In this document: piece after piece, positions 22,152 through 34,700 of the stretch
Layout: each line of letters opens with the position of its first letter
Position numbering within the stretch: the first letter of the stretch is position 1
Assembly (NCBI GenBank): GCA_029204225.1
Contig: CM055101.1
Location: forward strand, 41,316,927-41,380,926
Reading direction: 5' to 3'
Source: Diphasiastrum complanatum
Taxonomy: Eukaryota; Streptophyta; Lycopodiopsida; Lycopodiales; Lycopodiaceae
DNA length: 64,000 nucleotides
Notes under the pieces: model-generated
Told to the model about the DNA's origin: nothing
The model's input: only the letters and a program-made list of their open reading frames with translations
Databases searched by the model: none
Translations under genes and position numbers: made by a program

Positions 22152-22760
22152 TCGATTAAGCAGTCAATCAACCCTATCCTATCTGCCGTACCAATTGAGC
22201 GAATCTTCGACAATACCACTGATAACAGTTGCACCATTCTATGAAGATCCATGCCAACAAGTGTTATCTTGGGACCCAGCTTTCAATGACGACATCTATC
22301 CATTTGTCGAAAAACAAGGTTATCAGGAATGGCCACCAGACGTTTATTGAAAATCGGGCAAGTCCAGGTTCTTGCAACACTATCCATCACTAAAGCATCA
22401 GGTTTTACATATGCGAACACTTATCTACGCTTTTCTTTGGGCAAAAAAAAAAAAATCTATGCTCTCTACAGTTGTGACAACGCCATGGACTCATCATCAA
22501 CAAACGCTACCATCTCAAAGATCCATCACATGCAGTGCCATGGGACTGGCACCTGTTTGGTCGTAGGAGAATGTTGCCCGATTCTAGGAATGACATGGAA
22601 TATTTTAAAAGTTGGCAAAAGGCTCCTACAGTAAACCCAAACACTACACGAATGTGGTAGAGAGTCATAAGTATTAGAATCAGGCAACCAGTTGGCATTC
22701 TGCGCATATAAGTCCGACATTGGGCCTTTAGACTAGAAAGCGCCATGTGCACTAATATTT
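22152..22760 (+). pseudogene. Gypsy gag C-terminal fragment, family F
   Basis: The frame reads VAPFYEDPCQQVLSWDPAFN, then YQEWPPDVY and KSGKSRFLQHYPSLKHQ. The reverse complement of 31500-31720 carries the same phrases (VAPIYEDPLYQQDLS, EWPPNPYGYY, KSGKSKF). The match is clear to about 22440 and weak after a run of A at 22443-22455. Only this piece of the element is present. Confidence 0.6.
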
Positions 22761-22971
22761 AGATAAAATATTTTAAACTTAGCTTTTGTGATTCCTAAGT
22801 TAGGAAACACAACTTGTACCCAAGAAACACAAAGTGATTCGAACGGTCAAGATTGTGATCCTGATGGAACTTCAGTAGCCAATGGGTGATGAGGAGGTTC
22901 CACTCTCACTCTTATAAATAGGGACCATTTTCTTTGTCTTTCCATCCTTAGAAGAGTAATAGAACTCTGCC

Positions 22972-22974
<3 letters not shown>
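22761..22974 (+). promoter_or_regulatory. Possible promoter-like segment
   Basis: A TATAAATA sequence at about 22914 lies in otherwise unremarkable DNA ahead of a CT-rich tract. This would suit an LTR promoter, but no LTR boundary was found. Confidence 0.25.

Positions 22975-23052
<78 letters not shown>
22975..23052. repeat. (CT)n microsatellite, 78 bp
   Basis: Nearly pure TC repeat with one interruption (CTTTC near 23030). It ends directly in copia RT sequence. Confidence 0.95.
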
Positions 23053-23878
23053 CTACTTTCATTTGTCAAGAGAAGTATGATAATTATATTCTAGAAAGAT
23101 TTCATATGGTAGATGCAAAAGCTTGTGATACACCAATGGAGTCCCATGTAAAGCTAAATATAAGAGGTAATGAAAGAGCCTTCAAGGACATTACTCTCTA
23201 TAGAAAGCTAGTTGGTTCACTCATCTATTTAACCATTACTAGACCAGATCTAAGCTATTGTGTTGAAGGATTGAGCCAATTCATGCAAGATCCTAGTGAG
23301 GAGCATTGGTATCTAGGGAAACAAGTTTTGAGGTACATCATTGGAACTCAAAATTTTGGCATATTGTATGAGAGATCATCATCTGAATTGTTTGGATTTT
23401 TAGATTCGGACTGTGCTGGAGATACAATGGATAGCAAATCCGTAAGTGCTTATTGTATTTTCATAGGTGATGGAGCTATATCATGGATGTCAAAGAAACA
23501 AGCCACTATCTCATTGTCATCTAGTGAGACCGAGTACAAAGCACTTACACGTTGCACAAAGGAGATGGTATGGATCAAGAGGATGATCAAGGATATTCAC
23601 TTGCTGGATTTTCCATAGAGCCCAATCATCTATTGTGACAACCTATCAGCCCAAAAGTTGGCAACCAATCCTATCTTTCATGCTAGGAGCAAGCATATTG
23701 AGATGGCATATCACTATGTGAGGGAATGTCAAAGGAGGTGGAGCTTCAACATGTGTCTTCAAGGGAATGTGTAGCTGATATCTTCACCAAAGCATTGGGA
23801 AAGGACTTGTTCATGAAGCATAGGACATCACTTGGAGTTTTATCAAAGTCCATGCTAAAATTATTTGAAGAGGGAGTG
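23053..23878 (+). pseudogene. Copia RT C-terminus and RNase H, family E
   Basis: From the first bases after the CT repeat the sequence matches copia E at 36700. It encodes MVDAKACDTPMES, ITRPDLSYCV, LRYIIGTQNFGILY and the RNase H core FGFLDSDCAGD…DSKSVSAY, WMSKKQATISLSSSETEYKA. The long frame ends at 23618, and a broken C-terminus ([18 protein letters not shown]) continues to about 23790. The polypurine tract GAAGAGGGAGTG (about 23867-23878) leads into the LTR. RT catalytic motifs are absent because the fragment starts after them. Confidence 0.85.
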
Positions 23879-24523
23879 TGAGAGATTTCAATTAGTTTAG
23901 CCATATTTGCTACATTTGTTTATTTGCCATTTGAGGCCAATTTCTTATTAGACTTAGAGTTTGACTATTCAAAGTTATATTAGTCTAAAAGCATTTGAAT
24001 AAACACTTTTGGAAATTGTGGTAATTCATATTACATGAGTTTTAGTAGATTCAAATTTGAGTAGTAGAGACATTGAATCGAGTCACAATAATAGTAGGGT
24101 TTCATATTTTGGAGGGAAACCAAGTTTGAATTTAGGTTTGGACCTACTATAAAAGGATGTAACTCGTGGGAAGAGATACAATTCTCTCTCTCTTATCTCA
24201 TTCATGCTTAGACATGGTTCTCTTGGGTTCTACTATCCATTGGTGCACTATACTTGTGATATCTTACAATTTTGTGTGTAGAATGTAAAAGCTATTTTTA
24301 GATCCACATGTGTGAAATATAGTAGCTTACTGTTATTGTATAGAGAACAACTCTATTCTACATTTTATTTTGGTTCATGTTTGATTAAGATCTGTTAGAA
24401 TTTGCACCTCATTCTTAGTGCAGATGCGGATTTATCTACATTGGCAAGATTGGTGAATCGCTTGTTTTTTAACCAAAGATCATTTTATAGGTTTGGATCT
24501 TAATAGATCTAAAAACTTTCACA
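23879..24523 (+). mobile_element. Copia 3' LTR, family E (645 bp)
   Basis: It starts TGAGAGATTTC immediately after the polypurine tract and ends AAAACTTTCACA. The last ~140 bases match the partial LTR at 4133-4280 in reverse. TATAAAAGG at about 24150 is a likely TATA box. Its 5' partner is missing, so the target duplication cannot be checked. Confidence 0.75.
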
Positions 24524-27176
24524 CGAAGAATGTGCCCATGGTGGTTGGATTATCCCTTAGGAGTTATTCCTCCAATAGAGAAGACATTGTTCGGTGAAAG
24601 ATAGGCAACAACACAAGAGAAGAGGTCACAAGACACACAAGAAAAAAATCTGGCAATGGGTTCCACCTCCCGACAAAAGACTAGGTGCGTAGGAAGAGTG
24701 GAGATCCAATCGAACGGTAACTGGACCTTGAACAGTGTTAAAAAAGAAGTGACATTGTCTCCAATGAGTTGAGGCATGCACCGAGCCAACCAGCCTCTAA
24801 CTCGTAGCCAGGTTGAGATGATTTTCCTTTCACTTATGCTATAGTTTGCATCATATTAAATCTTTGTCACACCTATTTGTAGTTTGTATTTGTGATGCTT
24901 TGCTTATGTATGCATGCAGAGACATACGTGAAGGTCTACACTAAAATCTGAAAGATCGCAAGGAAAAAAAGTGCAAGGCATCCAAAAAATAGCAGTCATT
25001 TTATGTTGAGCATCATAATCATGAAAATATGATAGGAGGCAACATGGTAAGAGTGGCCGCTTCATTGATTTGTGCCCACTTCTCCACCTCTCTTGGTGTG
25101 AAAACCTATGAAGATGCGAGGACCACATCATCATGGAACAACTTTGATGTGGAGATAGTAGAGGCAACATCGCACATTGTCTAGCATTACCATGCAAATC
25201 GGGGATGGATGGTTTGTATTTGCATTTTTGAGCACTTCCCCACCATAAATAAATGAAAAGGGGCAATGATTGCTTGACCACTCAAAAATATCTAGAATCT
25301 TCCAAGGTTTGATTTTTATCTGAAATCTTCCAACATTTGATATCTAATCTGAAATCTTTGCATCCTAATTTTGTTGTGCCCGCGGAGTTCATCCATAGTT
25401 CCATGTTGGACATGTATAGGATGGACGAACGTATCTGTAGAAGTCACAAAGTCACCTTGATTATGGCTCCAATTGGTTTTGCGGGAACGACCTAGATTAA
25501 GGAGACAATGACTATTTGAAAATCTGTAAGATATAAAATTTTTGGAAAGTCATTTAAGTTCATAGAGTCAGGATGTCTTTAGTTGCATGCAATAAAGAAG
25601 TAGCTTAACTACACAGATGAAATGTAGGCACCTATCATTGCCAATGAAAAGACGATAGGGAATTTTGGAAAAAAATCTAAAATAGCCACATGAAATGTGT
25701 TGAATTTCACACGTGTGGGAGTACCCTAAAGTGTGATAATGATCTCCTAAGGCTTGGTGATCAAGCATAGATTGATAATCAAGATCGATCTCAAAAACCT
25801 AAGGCATGATCACTTGATTACATGCATATATCAATCAAACAAGTACATACACACGTGTGGAGACTTGTACTTGAAAAAACTAAGTATGGAAAGTCTTGCT
25901 CTCAGGTAGAGAGAGGAAGCAACTATCAAGCCTTGGGTAGAGAGAATCCAAATCTAATTAGGACACTTGTAGCATGCCTAACTAGCTCGAGCCACATCAC
26001 AAATTGATGTTGGCCTAATCATGAAAGTACAAGCGTACTAGCTCGAGTTGCCTCCTAAGGCAAGGATGGCCCTATCATTTACCTACACATGGATGATAAC
26101 AAAAAAATTACAACACCTCTAGACATTCCGAAGCAGGCTATTTGGTGTTTGCAGTCAATGTGCATTCAATCGGACACCGTTTGACAAACAAATTGAAGCA
26201 TTAGAGTTCTAACAGTAGGGCGACCTCAGAGGAAGAGGATAGGCCTGTCAGAACATTGTGAACATGAAGCCAAGAATAGATTTGTGTGAAAAACTCTGGT
26301 CTGTGGTTTGGGAGCACAAAATCAAAGATTTCTCTCCATTCTGAACATTTTTTGAAGCTGTAAAAATTCAGAGGAGGACACCTTGGCAGTGCAAATCAGA
26401 CCAGAGAAGGTCGTGGCTGGCTGTGGAAGCGTGAGAATGTAGGATCAATTCTCTATTGGCAGCCATAGCTATAACCTGTGAAGAGAAGGAAGAAGGGGAG
26501 AGCAGATAGGTTGCGCACGAGGAACCACAAATAGCATGTAGTGTTTGCAAGAGGATAGTGGCTTCAGGAGTGTAGTTAAACGCGCCGATGCAAGAAAGTC
26601 CACAAGATCAATCTCCACAACGATCGACGGACATGATTAATTGCATCTGGACCACATAATTGAAACATATCGTTGGATTTAAGTGAAGTGGGCCCGAAGG
26701 ATAGAGAAGTGCAAGGGGCACTTCATTTTCTTTAAAAATCTTCATACTGAAATTAAAGTTGGGTCCCTTCACAAGCGAAGTGTGAAGTTTCTTCAAGGTG
26801 AAGAAACAGTTCAAAAACAAGGAAAATCCCTATTTTTGGGTCCTTTGTCCGTTTTGACCCAAACGAAAGGCTATAACCTCCAAACGAAGGGCACCCGGAC
26901 TGTACTTGCAAGTATGGTACAACAAAATAGAGTGACTGCAGTGGAGAAAGTGTTTGGAGTGCGCCAAAGTGATTTCACCATTCCACTCGACACGTAGTTT
27001 GGAGTTGACGACTGAGTACATTTCGGAAGGCGACGCCGATTTGGCTTTCAAATTGGTGGAAAAGTGGCGAGTGGCCTGGTAAGGGAAGAAGTGCAGGTCA
27101 TTATTTTCAACTTCTAACATCACAGTTGGCCTCGACATACTGTTTTTAGCCTACGGCAGAAGTTTCAAGCAGTTTT
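24524..27176. other. 2.6 kb without recognisable genes
   Basis: Short frames occur at 24904-25281 and 26683-27138, but none has a known motif. The last 600 bases have fewer stops and sit just upstream of a copia gag start, so they could be LTR or leader of that fragment; no primer-binding site was found to prove it. Confidence 0.35.
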
Positions 27177-27365
27177 GTGATGGCAAACATGGGAGAGTCC
27201 ATTTTGAGTGAAAGTAGCAAATTGGACGGGATTTCCAACAATGCAGTGTGGAAATTCAAAATGAAAAACATACTGATGGAGAAAGACATGTGGGAAGTCG
27301 TCACAGGTGATGAGAGACCCTATAAGAAATGCCATGTAGGAGAGAGAAAAATAACTATAAAGTAA
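27177..27365 (+). pseudogene. Copia gag N-terminal fragment
   Basis: The frame begins MANMGESILSESSKLDGISN and continues VWKFKMKNILMEKDMWEVVT, the start of a copia gag (UBN2-type). It ends after 62 codons, and nothing recognisable as gag follows. Confidence 0.6.
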
Positions 27366-27914
27366 TTATAATATCATTTTCTAACTTCTTTACGCATCTG
27401 CCCGCACTACTTTCCATGTAAATGAATGCACCTTAGTTTAGTCACATCAAACTTCACTGGTGTTTAACCACAGTTAAAATATAATTTTTTAAAATGCTAA
27501 AATATTCTCTCCCAATAGTTGGGAACACTCAAAATTTGAATTAGGAGTAACATTTCTAAAGAAAGCCTACGCCATCTCTATCTCCAAGGTCAAAAACAAT
27601 TGTTTAGCGCCATCTCTATCTCCAGCAGAGTCGTTAGCACCATCTCCAGCTTTGTTATTGTCATTGTGTTGTTTGTTAATATACTACTGTAGTGATGACA
27701 AAGCTTTATCATCTTCATGTGGATCTGTCACCAGAATATGCTCCACTCAGGATGAGAAATTCAAAGCAACCCAAATTGTCAACTTCTGATATGGTTTGAT
27801 ATAGGGAGGAAAAGCTAAAACATGTAGATTTATGGTCATCAGGAACATTGTATCCTATTGATCCATGTTCATTGCAACATCCAGATTTTCATTCGGTGAG
27901 TCAATTAATAATCT
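27366..27914. other. Spacer or 5' part of transposase-like copy 2
   Basis: A repeated phrase GCCATCTCTATCTCCA occurs at about 27569 and 27609. No coding block is clear. Confidence 0.3.
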
Positions 27915-29690
27915 ATGTGTCATGGTAAAAATGGCCTTTTGGGTTACTGTGAGAATTTGATGCTCTATGGGAATGCACATTCAATGCAAAGAATACATTA
28001 TTTGGAAGAGGAATCAAGGAAAATATCAAAGGAGTGCGAAGAAAAATCTACAAAGATGAAAACTTGTTTGGATGAAAATGAGATGCTCAAGGAGGAGATC
28101 CAAAGGTTGAAATCTTCTTTGCATCATAATACAACCAGTAATGATGAGTTAAAAATTGCATTTCAATCCATTCGTATCTCATATTTGTCTCTTGTTAAAG
28201 ATATGGATGTGCTCAACAGAAAGGTCCAAAGCAACAAGAGGAAAAGACTGGTAAACAAGGATATATGTGATCTATCATCCAGAGGAGGTCATAGAAAAAG
28301 ACAAATCTGTACATTCAAGTAGGTTATAGTTTATTTGGTATTGAATATTGCTTGAACTTTTTGATTAATTCATAATCACTAATTTTGTTATTTATTCATT
28401 TCAATTTCATGTTAATTTGCTTATTATATATTGCTGTGAATACTATGAGTGTCCTAATTTCTACTGACATTTTCATGAACATCATGTTTGCAATGCAGAT
28501 CAGCATTGGTTGTTGAAGACCATTTGGCCAATGAGATTTCAATTGGAAACTCACTAGGCTCTATCTTGACTTCTAAATCTATGAAATCAATGTTAAATAA
28601 TAACAAAATGAAAAAGATTAAGGCTTCAGTTACTGATAGCATTATGGATGAAGTTGGAAAAATATTAGACACTACATTGCTTCAGGGGGCATGTGACTTT
28701 TCTAACATCAGTACGGAAGCATATGCAACAATGTTAAAGATGATAAAAGAGGCATTTGCATAGGTAATTTTTAAAAAGTTTCCAATCCCACGACCATTTT
28801 AATTTTTTTTAAAAAGAGATATGTTAAACCATGGTATGCAGACAATAGTTGGTAATCCATCTCATATCCATGAAGTGTATTGCTTGAAAGGAGAAAGTCT
28901 AGCATATAACAATTCCAACAATTTATTTATTGACATTAATCAGTTATTAACATTCATCATAAATTTTTACGGTATTACAAATGAGAATGTCAATAACAAG
29001 TTGATAGTTGTTTTCAAGATAGATGAGTCTGAAATTATAAAAGGACAAAAAATGGAAGGAGTCAGTCTCACAGTCATGAATGGAGCACTTTCAAATTCAG
29101 AAGACTCAGAAGGCCTCAATTTCAGTGTTCAATCAGAAAATGATATCTGGTGGTTGGCAGCATTTCAGGTATAGCAGTTCGTTTGCATAATAAATAGGAA
29201 TAATCATTTGAATATGGATTTCATATCTAAAATCTTCTCTGTGTTAATATTATGAGGCTAATCACGTTTTTGTATTCTCTTATAGGTGCTGAAAGAAGAC
29301 CATAATATTCTCTCTTGGATATTTAATAGAACATCATATCCTGCCACCATAAAAATTCACATGGAGGGAGTTCCACACAATATTCCTAGAATTGGCACTT
29401 TCAACATTGAATGACATTTAAATGTATGTTCAATGTATCTCATGGCGCTAATTTTAAACACCCTTGTTTGTATTGCATGAAAACAACAAAAGACATGACA
29501 AGGAGTACAAGAATATCAAGAGATCGAGAAGATTCTAATTGGAAACCTATACTACCGATTCCTCTACGAAATGTTCATATATGTACAGTGTATGCTGCTT
29601 ATGTTGATCTAAGTAAGCATGAAAACTATGAGCTATTGGATCCATACGAAAGAAGAAAATTGTTGCATGATTTTAAGTTGTAACTTTCAC
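27915..29690 (+). pseudogene. Transposase-like gene, copy 2 (four exon blocks)
   Basis: Exon blocks with plausible splice sites: 27915-28318, 28499-28763, 28842-29168 and 29286-29683. Block 1 is a predicted coiled coil (HYLEEESRKISKECEEK, EIQRLKSSL) ending in a basic stretch. Block 2 has HLANEISIGNSLGSILTSKS. Block 3 has FKIDESEIIKGQKMEGVSL, a possible catalytic-Asp strand, and SENDIWWLAAFQ. Block 4 has SWIFNRTSYPATIK, then KCMFNVSHGAN and PCLYC, and LPIPLRNVHICTVYAAYVDL. It lacks 22 bases present in copy 1 at about 29417, causing a frameshift, and has stops at 28761-28763 and 29412-29414. The RNase H-like transposase reading is inference; the family is not named. Confidence 0.5.
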
Positions 29691-29984
29691 TGGAAAAAAT
29701 ATCGAAAGCAGATTAGATACTGCTGAATTGTACTTTGTAAGTATTTTTATTCAATATACAAAATTTTATTGTGTGTCTATAGCCTACTGGCTTGTATAAA
29801 TTTGCATGTTTTTTGAAATTTTTTATAATCCGTCGATTTTGTATTATGACGAATTTGGATTCTTATATAAAACCATTGGAAAAGTTGCAGTATATAGCGG
29901 TTTTTTGTGCTAGTCCCGCCATGTTGTGTACTTTTATGAAATGCTGCTCTTGCTTGCCAATGAGACAAAATGAGATGCTTTAAA
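29691..29984. other. Spacer, nothing recognised
   Basis: AT-rich sequence between the transposase-like copy and a copia fragment. It may contain part of the copia 3' LTR, but no boundary is visible. Confidence 0.3.
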
Positions 29985-30600
29985 GTCAACAAACTTTAAG
30001 TATAGAAAGCTTTGATCTAAACTTATCAAACTTTTCTCCAACAAGTGGCTTAGTGAAAATATCAGCTAGTTGAGTTGTTCTTCTGTACTACAATGAACAA
30101 CATGAATTTCACAACTCAGGAGCCTCTCACGTATAAAGTGATACTGAATCTCAATGTGTTTGGTTCTCGCATGGAACATTGGATTCTTTGCTAGCTAAAT
30201 GAAACTCTGATTGTCGCTATGTAATGTCGTGGGATTTTTCTGTTTCATGCCAACTTCTTCCAAGATTTGTCTCAACCATATAGCTTCTTGTGCTGCACTA
30301 CACATTGCCTTATACTCTGCTTCTGTGGTGGAAAGAGCAATTGTACTTTGCTTCTTACTAGACTAGGAAAAGCAACTGCCACAAAGCTGGAATACATAAC
30401 CTGTGGTGGATCTACGATCATCATAGTCACCTCCCCAATCCGCATCCACATAGCCACACAACTCAGGTAAACCATCATGCTTCCTGTAAATCAAGCCATA
30501 ATCTGAAGTGCCTTTCACATAACGCAAAATGCGTTTCGCTGCCTTCCGATGTGTTTCCGTAGGTGCTGTTATAAACTGACTATAGTCGATCGTAGTATAG
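29985..30600 (-). pseudogene. Copia RNase H fragment, lineage K
   Basis: On the minus strand the order is QFITAPTETHRKAAKRILRY, VKGTSDYGLIYRKHDGLP, CGYVDADWGGDYDDRRST, SSKKQSTIALSTTEAEYKA, EAIWLRQILEEVG and, after a stop, HIEIQYHFIRERL and LADIFTKPLVGEKF. These are the RNase H Asp (DADW), Glu (TEAEY) and C-terminal motifs of a copia polyprotein. The sequence differs from copia E, B, C and D, so it is another lineage. Stops lie at about 30364 and 30198. RT is missing upstream. Confidence 0.8.
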
Positions 30601-30639
30601 GGTTCCGTTCACTGGAAGCCGTCCGTGCACACCTGCATA

Positions 30640-30760
30640 GCAAGAGAGAGAGAAGGGAGATAGAGAGGAAGGAGTGATGAGAGAGAGGAGAGAGGAGAGA
30701 GAGTTTAGAGAGAGAGAGAGTGAGAGAGAGAGAAAGAGAGAAGAGAGTTCACCAAGGATG
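30640..30760. repeat. Imperfect GA-rich repeat
   Basis: Interrupted GAGA runs (agagagagagaagg, gagagaggagagagg) precede the main GA tract. Confidence 0.85.
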
Positions 30761-30813
30761 GTTGGGGCTATGGGGGCTCAAGCGCCTACCCATAACTATG
30801 CACCAATCAACCT

Positions 30814-31259
<446 letters not shown>

Positions 31260-33600
31260 GCAGGACGCTAGTGCCCTCACACTTATTATTCTAACTGTAC
31301 ATTGTATTGTGACGGGGCCCACTAGGTAAGACTTGGCCAACAGTATTTCAAGTGGTGAGACCCACTTGTTCATTATTGTGCAGGAAATACCCACAACAGG
31401 GTCCACGGCCCAAAGTAGTGCTGGTCCCTCGGCACTAGGCTGCAACTGTCGTGAAGGGGCGCTGTTGTCGTTCTTTTATTGCTGGGACATGGGTGCTTCA
31501 GGAAAAGCGTAGATAAAATTCGCTTATTTAAAACCTGAGGCTTTATTGGATGATGGCGATCAGCAAGAACTTGGACTTGCCAGATTTTCAATAATACCCA
31601 TAAGGGTTTGGTGGCCATTCCGAATAAGCTTGTTCATTGACGATTGGGTAGTCGAGATATGCCATCGGAGGATCTCAAGATAAATCTTGCTGATATAAGG
31701 GATCCTCATAGATCGGCGCAACTGGTCCCAATGTCATGGACTCTCCCAAATCATAATGTGGATATGACGTGCTTGCTTGATGCTCTTGTCTGTCTAGGTA
31801 TTCATGGTATGCCAGAACCTGACGACTTTCCTCAGCAGTCAATATCATAGATTTAGGACAAGGCTTTGTCATTATAGGTTCTGGCTCTTGTTGTACAATT
31901 GGCCATTTTGGGCTTGGATTTCCTGAACTAGTGAGAACTCTAACAGGTTCGGATGATATATGACATGCTAGAAGGATCCTATTAGGTTGTTTAGGACAGT
32001 CTTTGAAACTGTATTTGCGAACACAGTTTGGACACTCCGCATGGTATTGGTTCTTAACTTTATAGTCAACCATGAAGTGGCCAATTTCGCCATAGAGAAA
32101 ACATCGGTTGCTCATTGGTCCTGTGGCAATAGCATAACCATTTTGGATGGCTAGTTGTGCTGGATTTTTCGGTGCTATGGAATACTCATCCCGTTTGCAC
32201 GAGCATGAGTTGTCGGTTGGATATGATTGAGAACTAGCAAATGGAAGTGTTGTATCATGATTATATGAGTGATCGTAGGAGTTATCTACAAGATGTGTTT
32301 GTGCAGATTCTCGAGGGTGTCTATGTTTTTGTGCTCCTAGATCAGGTTGTCCCCTTGGAGCTGGACCTAAGAGTGCCAGCTGTTGTTGAGGTTCATGTCT
32401 AGACTGTCTGGGAAACTCTTGTATATGAACTTGGTTGTTTCATGGTGGGTAGTGTTGGTGCTGGTTTTGTGAAACAAACCGTTGTCGAGGAGGTTGATAA
32501 TGTCCCCCTGACTGGTTGTGAGGCTGGTTCCTCGGGTTATAATAGCAATAGGAGTGTCCCATAAAGTCGCAGATGTCGCATTTGATCAATGAAGTATCTG
32601 GGACCGGTTGGTATGATGGGCACTCATTGCCAGTGTGTGCACCTCGACAGTGAGGGCACCATGTATTCTCTCATCTATGGTGGATTTGGCCAGTGGTAAC
32701 TGACCCGACATCGAACTCTGGATAGACTTAAGAGCGTTTTGAAACTCTTTCGTGAGTTTCTCCATCTGTTGCTGGTGTTGCTGGTTAAGCAACTCCATTT
32801 GTGTTTTCTATAATTGTTCTCGTGTTTCCTCATATGGTCGAGCTTCTTGGAAAGCACGATGTGCTCTCACTTCACATGGCTTTGCTCCCTTGTCTTCTTC
32901 TCGAATGGCATCAGACATGGTTTGTTTCAATGATGTGTATTCATCATTGGAATGAAGTTCACGTCGTATCGATCATGGGAGTCCAACGAGGAACCAAATG
33001 ATGAGCATAGATTCAGTTGGTTGTTCTTGTACCTGACTTTTTAATTTTTCTATGTAGTCATGTACTTTCTCATCTTTTGTCATTTTGAAGTTACTCAGCT
33101 TGACAAAAGGACTTTCAATCAAACGAAATGGCTTAAAACGTTTGATGAAGGCTTCCTTCAAGAGTGACCAGTCTCGTTTATCATCATGATCAAGGTTAAA
33201 AGACCATTCTCGTGCTCGATCGATCATGGTCATCGAGTAGAGCTGAACCATGGCTTCTAGTGATGTCTCACCATAGACATCGCATGCGTTCTCAAAGACT
33301 TGAAGAAATCTTTGAGAGTCAGTGTTGTCGTCGTACTTAGGTAAATCTAACTTGGGAGTACATTTTTCAGTACGCGAAACATTATTTTCAAAAGCTTTAT
33401 TAAAGTGAGCTCGTGCATTTGAAGATTCTGTAGAATGAAAGTGTGGGCGATCGTATGGAGCTTCAAAACGCATGGGTTTCCATCTGTCAAATGGGTTGGT
33501 TGAGGGCTCTTGGACTTGGGACTTCATCCTAGAATATCTATTGAATCGAACATGTTCGGTAGATGGAGAGACCATCTCTGGTGGATAGTCGTCTGTAGAA
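31260..33600 (-). pseudogene. Gypsy F gag with several zinc knuckles
   Basis: The N-terminal frame (33575-32973) has LPKYDDNTDSQRFLQVFENA, YGETSLEAMVQLYSMTM and FIKRFKPFRLIESPF, a gypsy capsid. A helical Gln-rich segment follows (LLNQQHQQQMEKL). Four Cys/His clusters then appear: WCPHCRGAHTGNEC, CDICDFMGHSYC, CFLYGEIGHFMVDY and CPNCVRKYSFKDC. A Gln/Pro/His-rich stretch separates them. Only some match CX2CX4HX4C. The C-terminus (VAPIYEDPLYQQDLS) is shared with 22152-22440. No protease or pol follows before 31260. Stops occur at 32440 and 31674. Confidence 0.75.
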
Positions 33601-33900
33601 TTTAGATCATAAGGACGAGCAAATCTAGAGTATTTTAGGATTGGGCAAGTTGGCGTCTTGGACTCTTTAATAACTTGACTGTTTTTGGTTTTTTTTTTGC
33701 CAAAATATTAGTCAGAGATGAACAATGTGGTGGTGTCCAAATGGCACAGTTTTTTTTGTTTTTTGGTGTTAGGGTTTTGCAATAAATTGGGAAAGAACTG
33801 TGGTATTTGGCAAACATTGAGACCTATTCAAATAACATATCTAAGTCAAAACATGTCCATACCATAAGCATTATACAGAACTAGTATAGCCTTTCTTGAA
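33601..33900. other. Junction region, nothing recognised
   Basis: AT-rich with T-runs. It separates gypsy F gag (minus) from copia E (plus). No LTR end was identified. Confidence 0.35.
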
Positions 33901-33956
33901 CTTTGACATCCAAAAAATAGCAAGATAGCATATCAAGCAAAGGAAGAGAAGAAAAT

Positions 33957-34700
33957 ATGAATGTGTTGTGGGATGAAAAAACTCCAAATACTTTTACTTT
34001 GAGAGTGAAAGCATTGACTGATGAGTTAGCTTGCATTGATGAGAGCATTAAGGAAGGAGAGCTTGTTCAATTTATTCTTAATGGATTGTTGGATGCTCAT
34101 GCTAACATTGTTCAAAGTCTTGCTATTAAAAAAACTTTGCCAAGTTTGATTGATCTTCAAGAGATCTTGATCAATGAAAAAATAAAGGCTTTAAGCAAGA
34201 GGTGGATCTTCATCAACATCTCAAATTGGAGAGGAGGCTATGTTCATCAAGGAAAAATTCAAGGGCAAAAGCGAAATTAAGTGGTCTAAAGGACAAGATC
34301 AAGTGGATGCTTCTTCAAATGGCAAAAATAAAGATAGATCAAAGCTCAAGTGCTTCTATTGTGGCATCGAAGGACACTTTGTAGGTGAGTGCTACAAGAT
34401 GAAGAGAGATCAAGGAGACAAGCAAGGTCATCTTACTCTTGATGGGGATGGTTTGGATGTTCAAGATGCAAATGATGATGCTTTTGTAATGTCTTCATGT
34501 ATGTTTGCTAATGATGGAGATCTAGATCCATGGTGGATTGATAGTGGAGCAAGTTCACACATGACTTTTCACAAAGAGTGCTTCACTTCTTTGTTGGCAT
34601 ATGGAGATGACAAGAGGGTGATCTATATAGCCAATGATGGTGAGTGTGTAAATCAAAGGGATTGGCACAATTTCTATTTCTTGTTCTACAAATAGGAATG
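33957..34700 (+). pseudogene. Copia E gag and protease start
   Basis: gag lacks its N-terminus and begins in the UBN2 region (LRVKALTDELACIDESIKEG, LPSLIDLQEILINEKIKAL). After a frameshift near 34230 a CX2CX4HX4C zinc knuckle, CFYCGIEGHFVGEC, appears. The protease active site WWIDSGASSHM is intact at about 34531-34563. Another frameshift follows at about 34655. Elements of this type make gag, protease, integrase, RT and RNase H as one polyprotein. Confidence 0.85.

Noticed and set aside
22847-23069. Arg/Glu repeat protein on the minus strand
   Set aside because: It is only the translation of the CT microsatellite.
26683-27138. Host gene overlapping on both strands
   Set aside because: No recognised motif; position just before a copia gag start suggests LTR or leader DNA.
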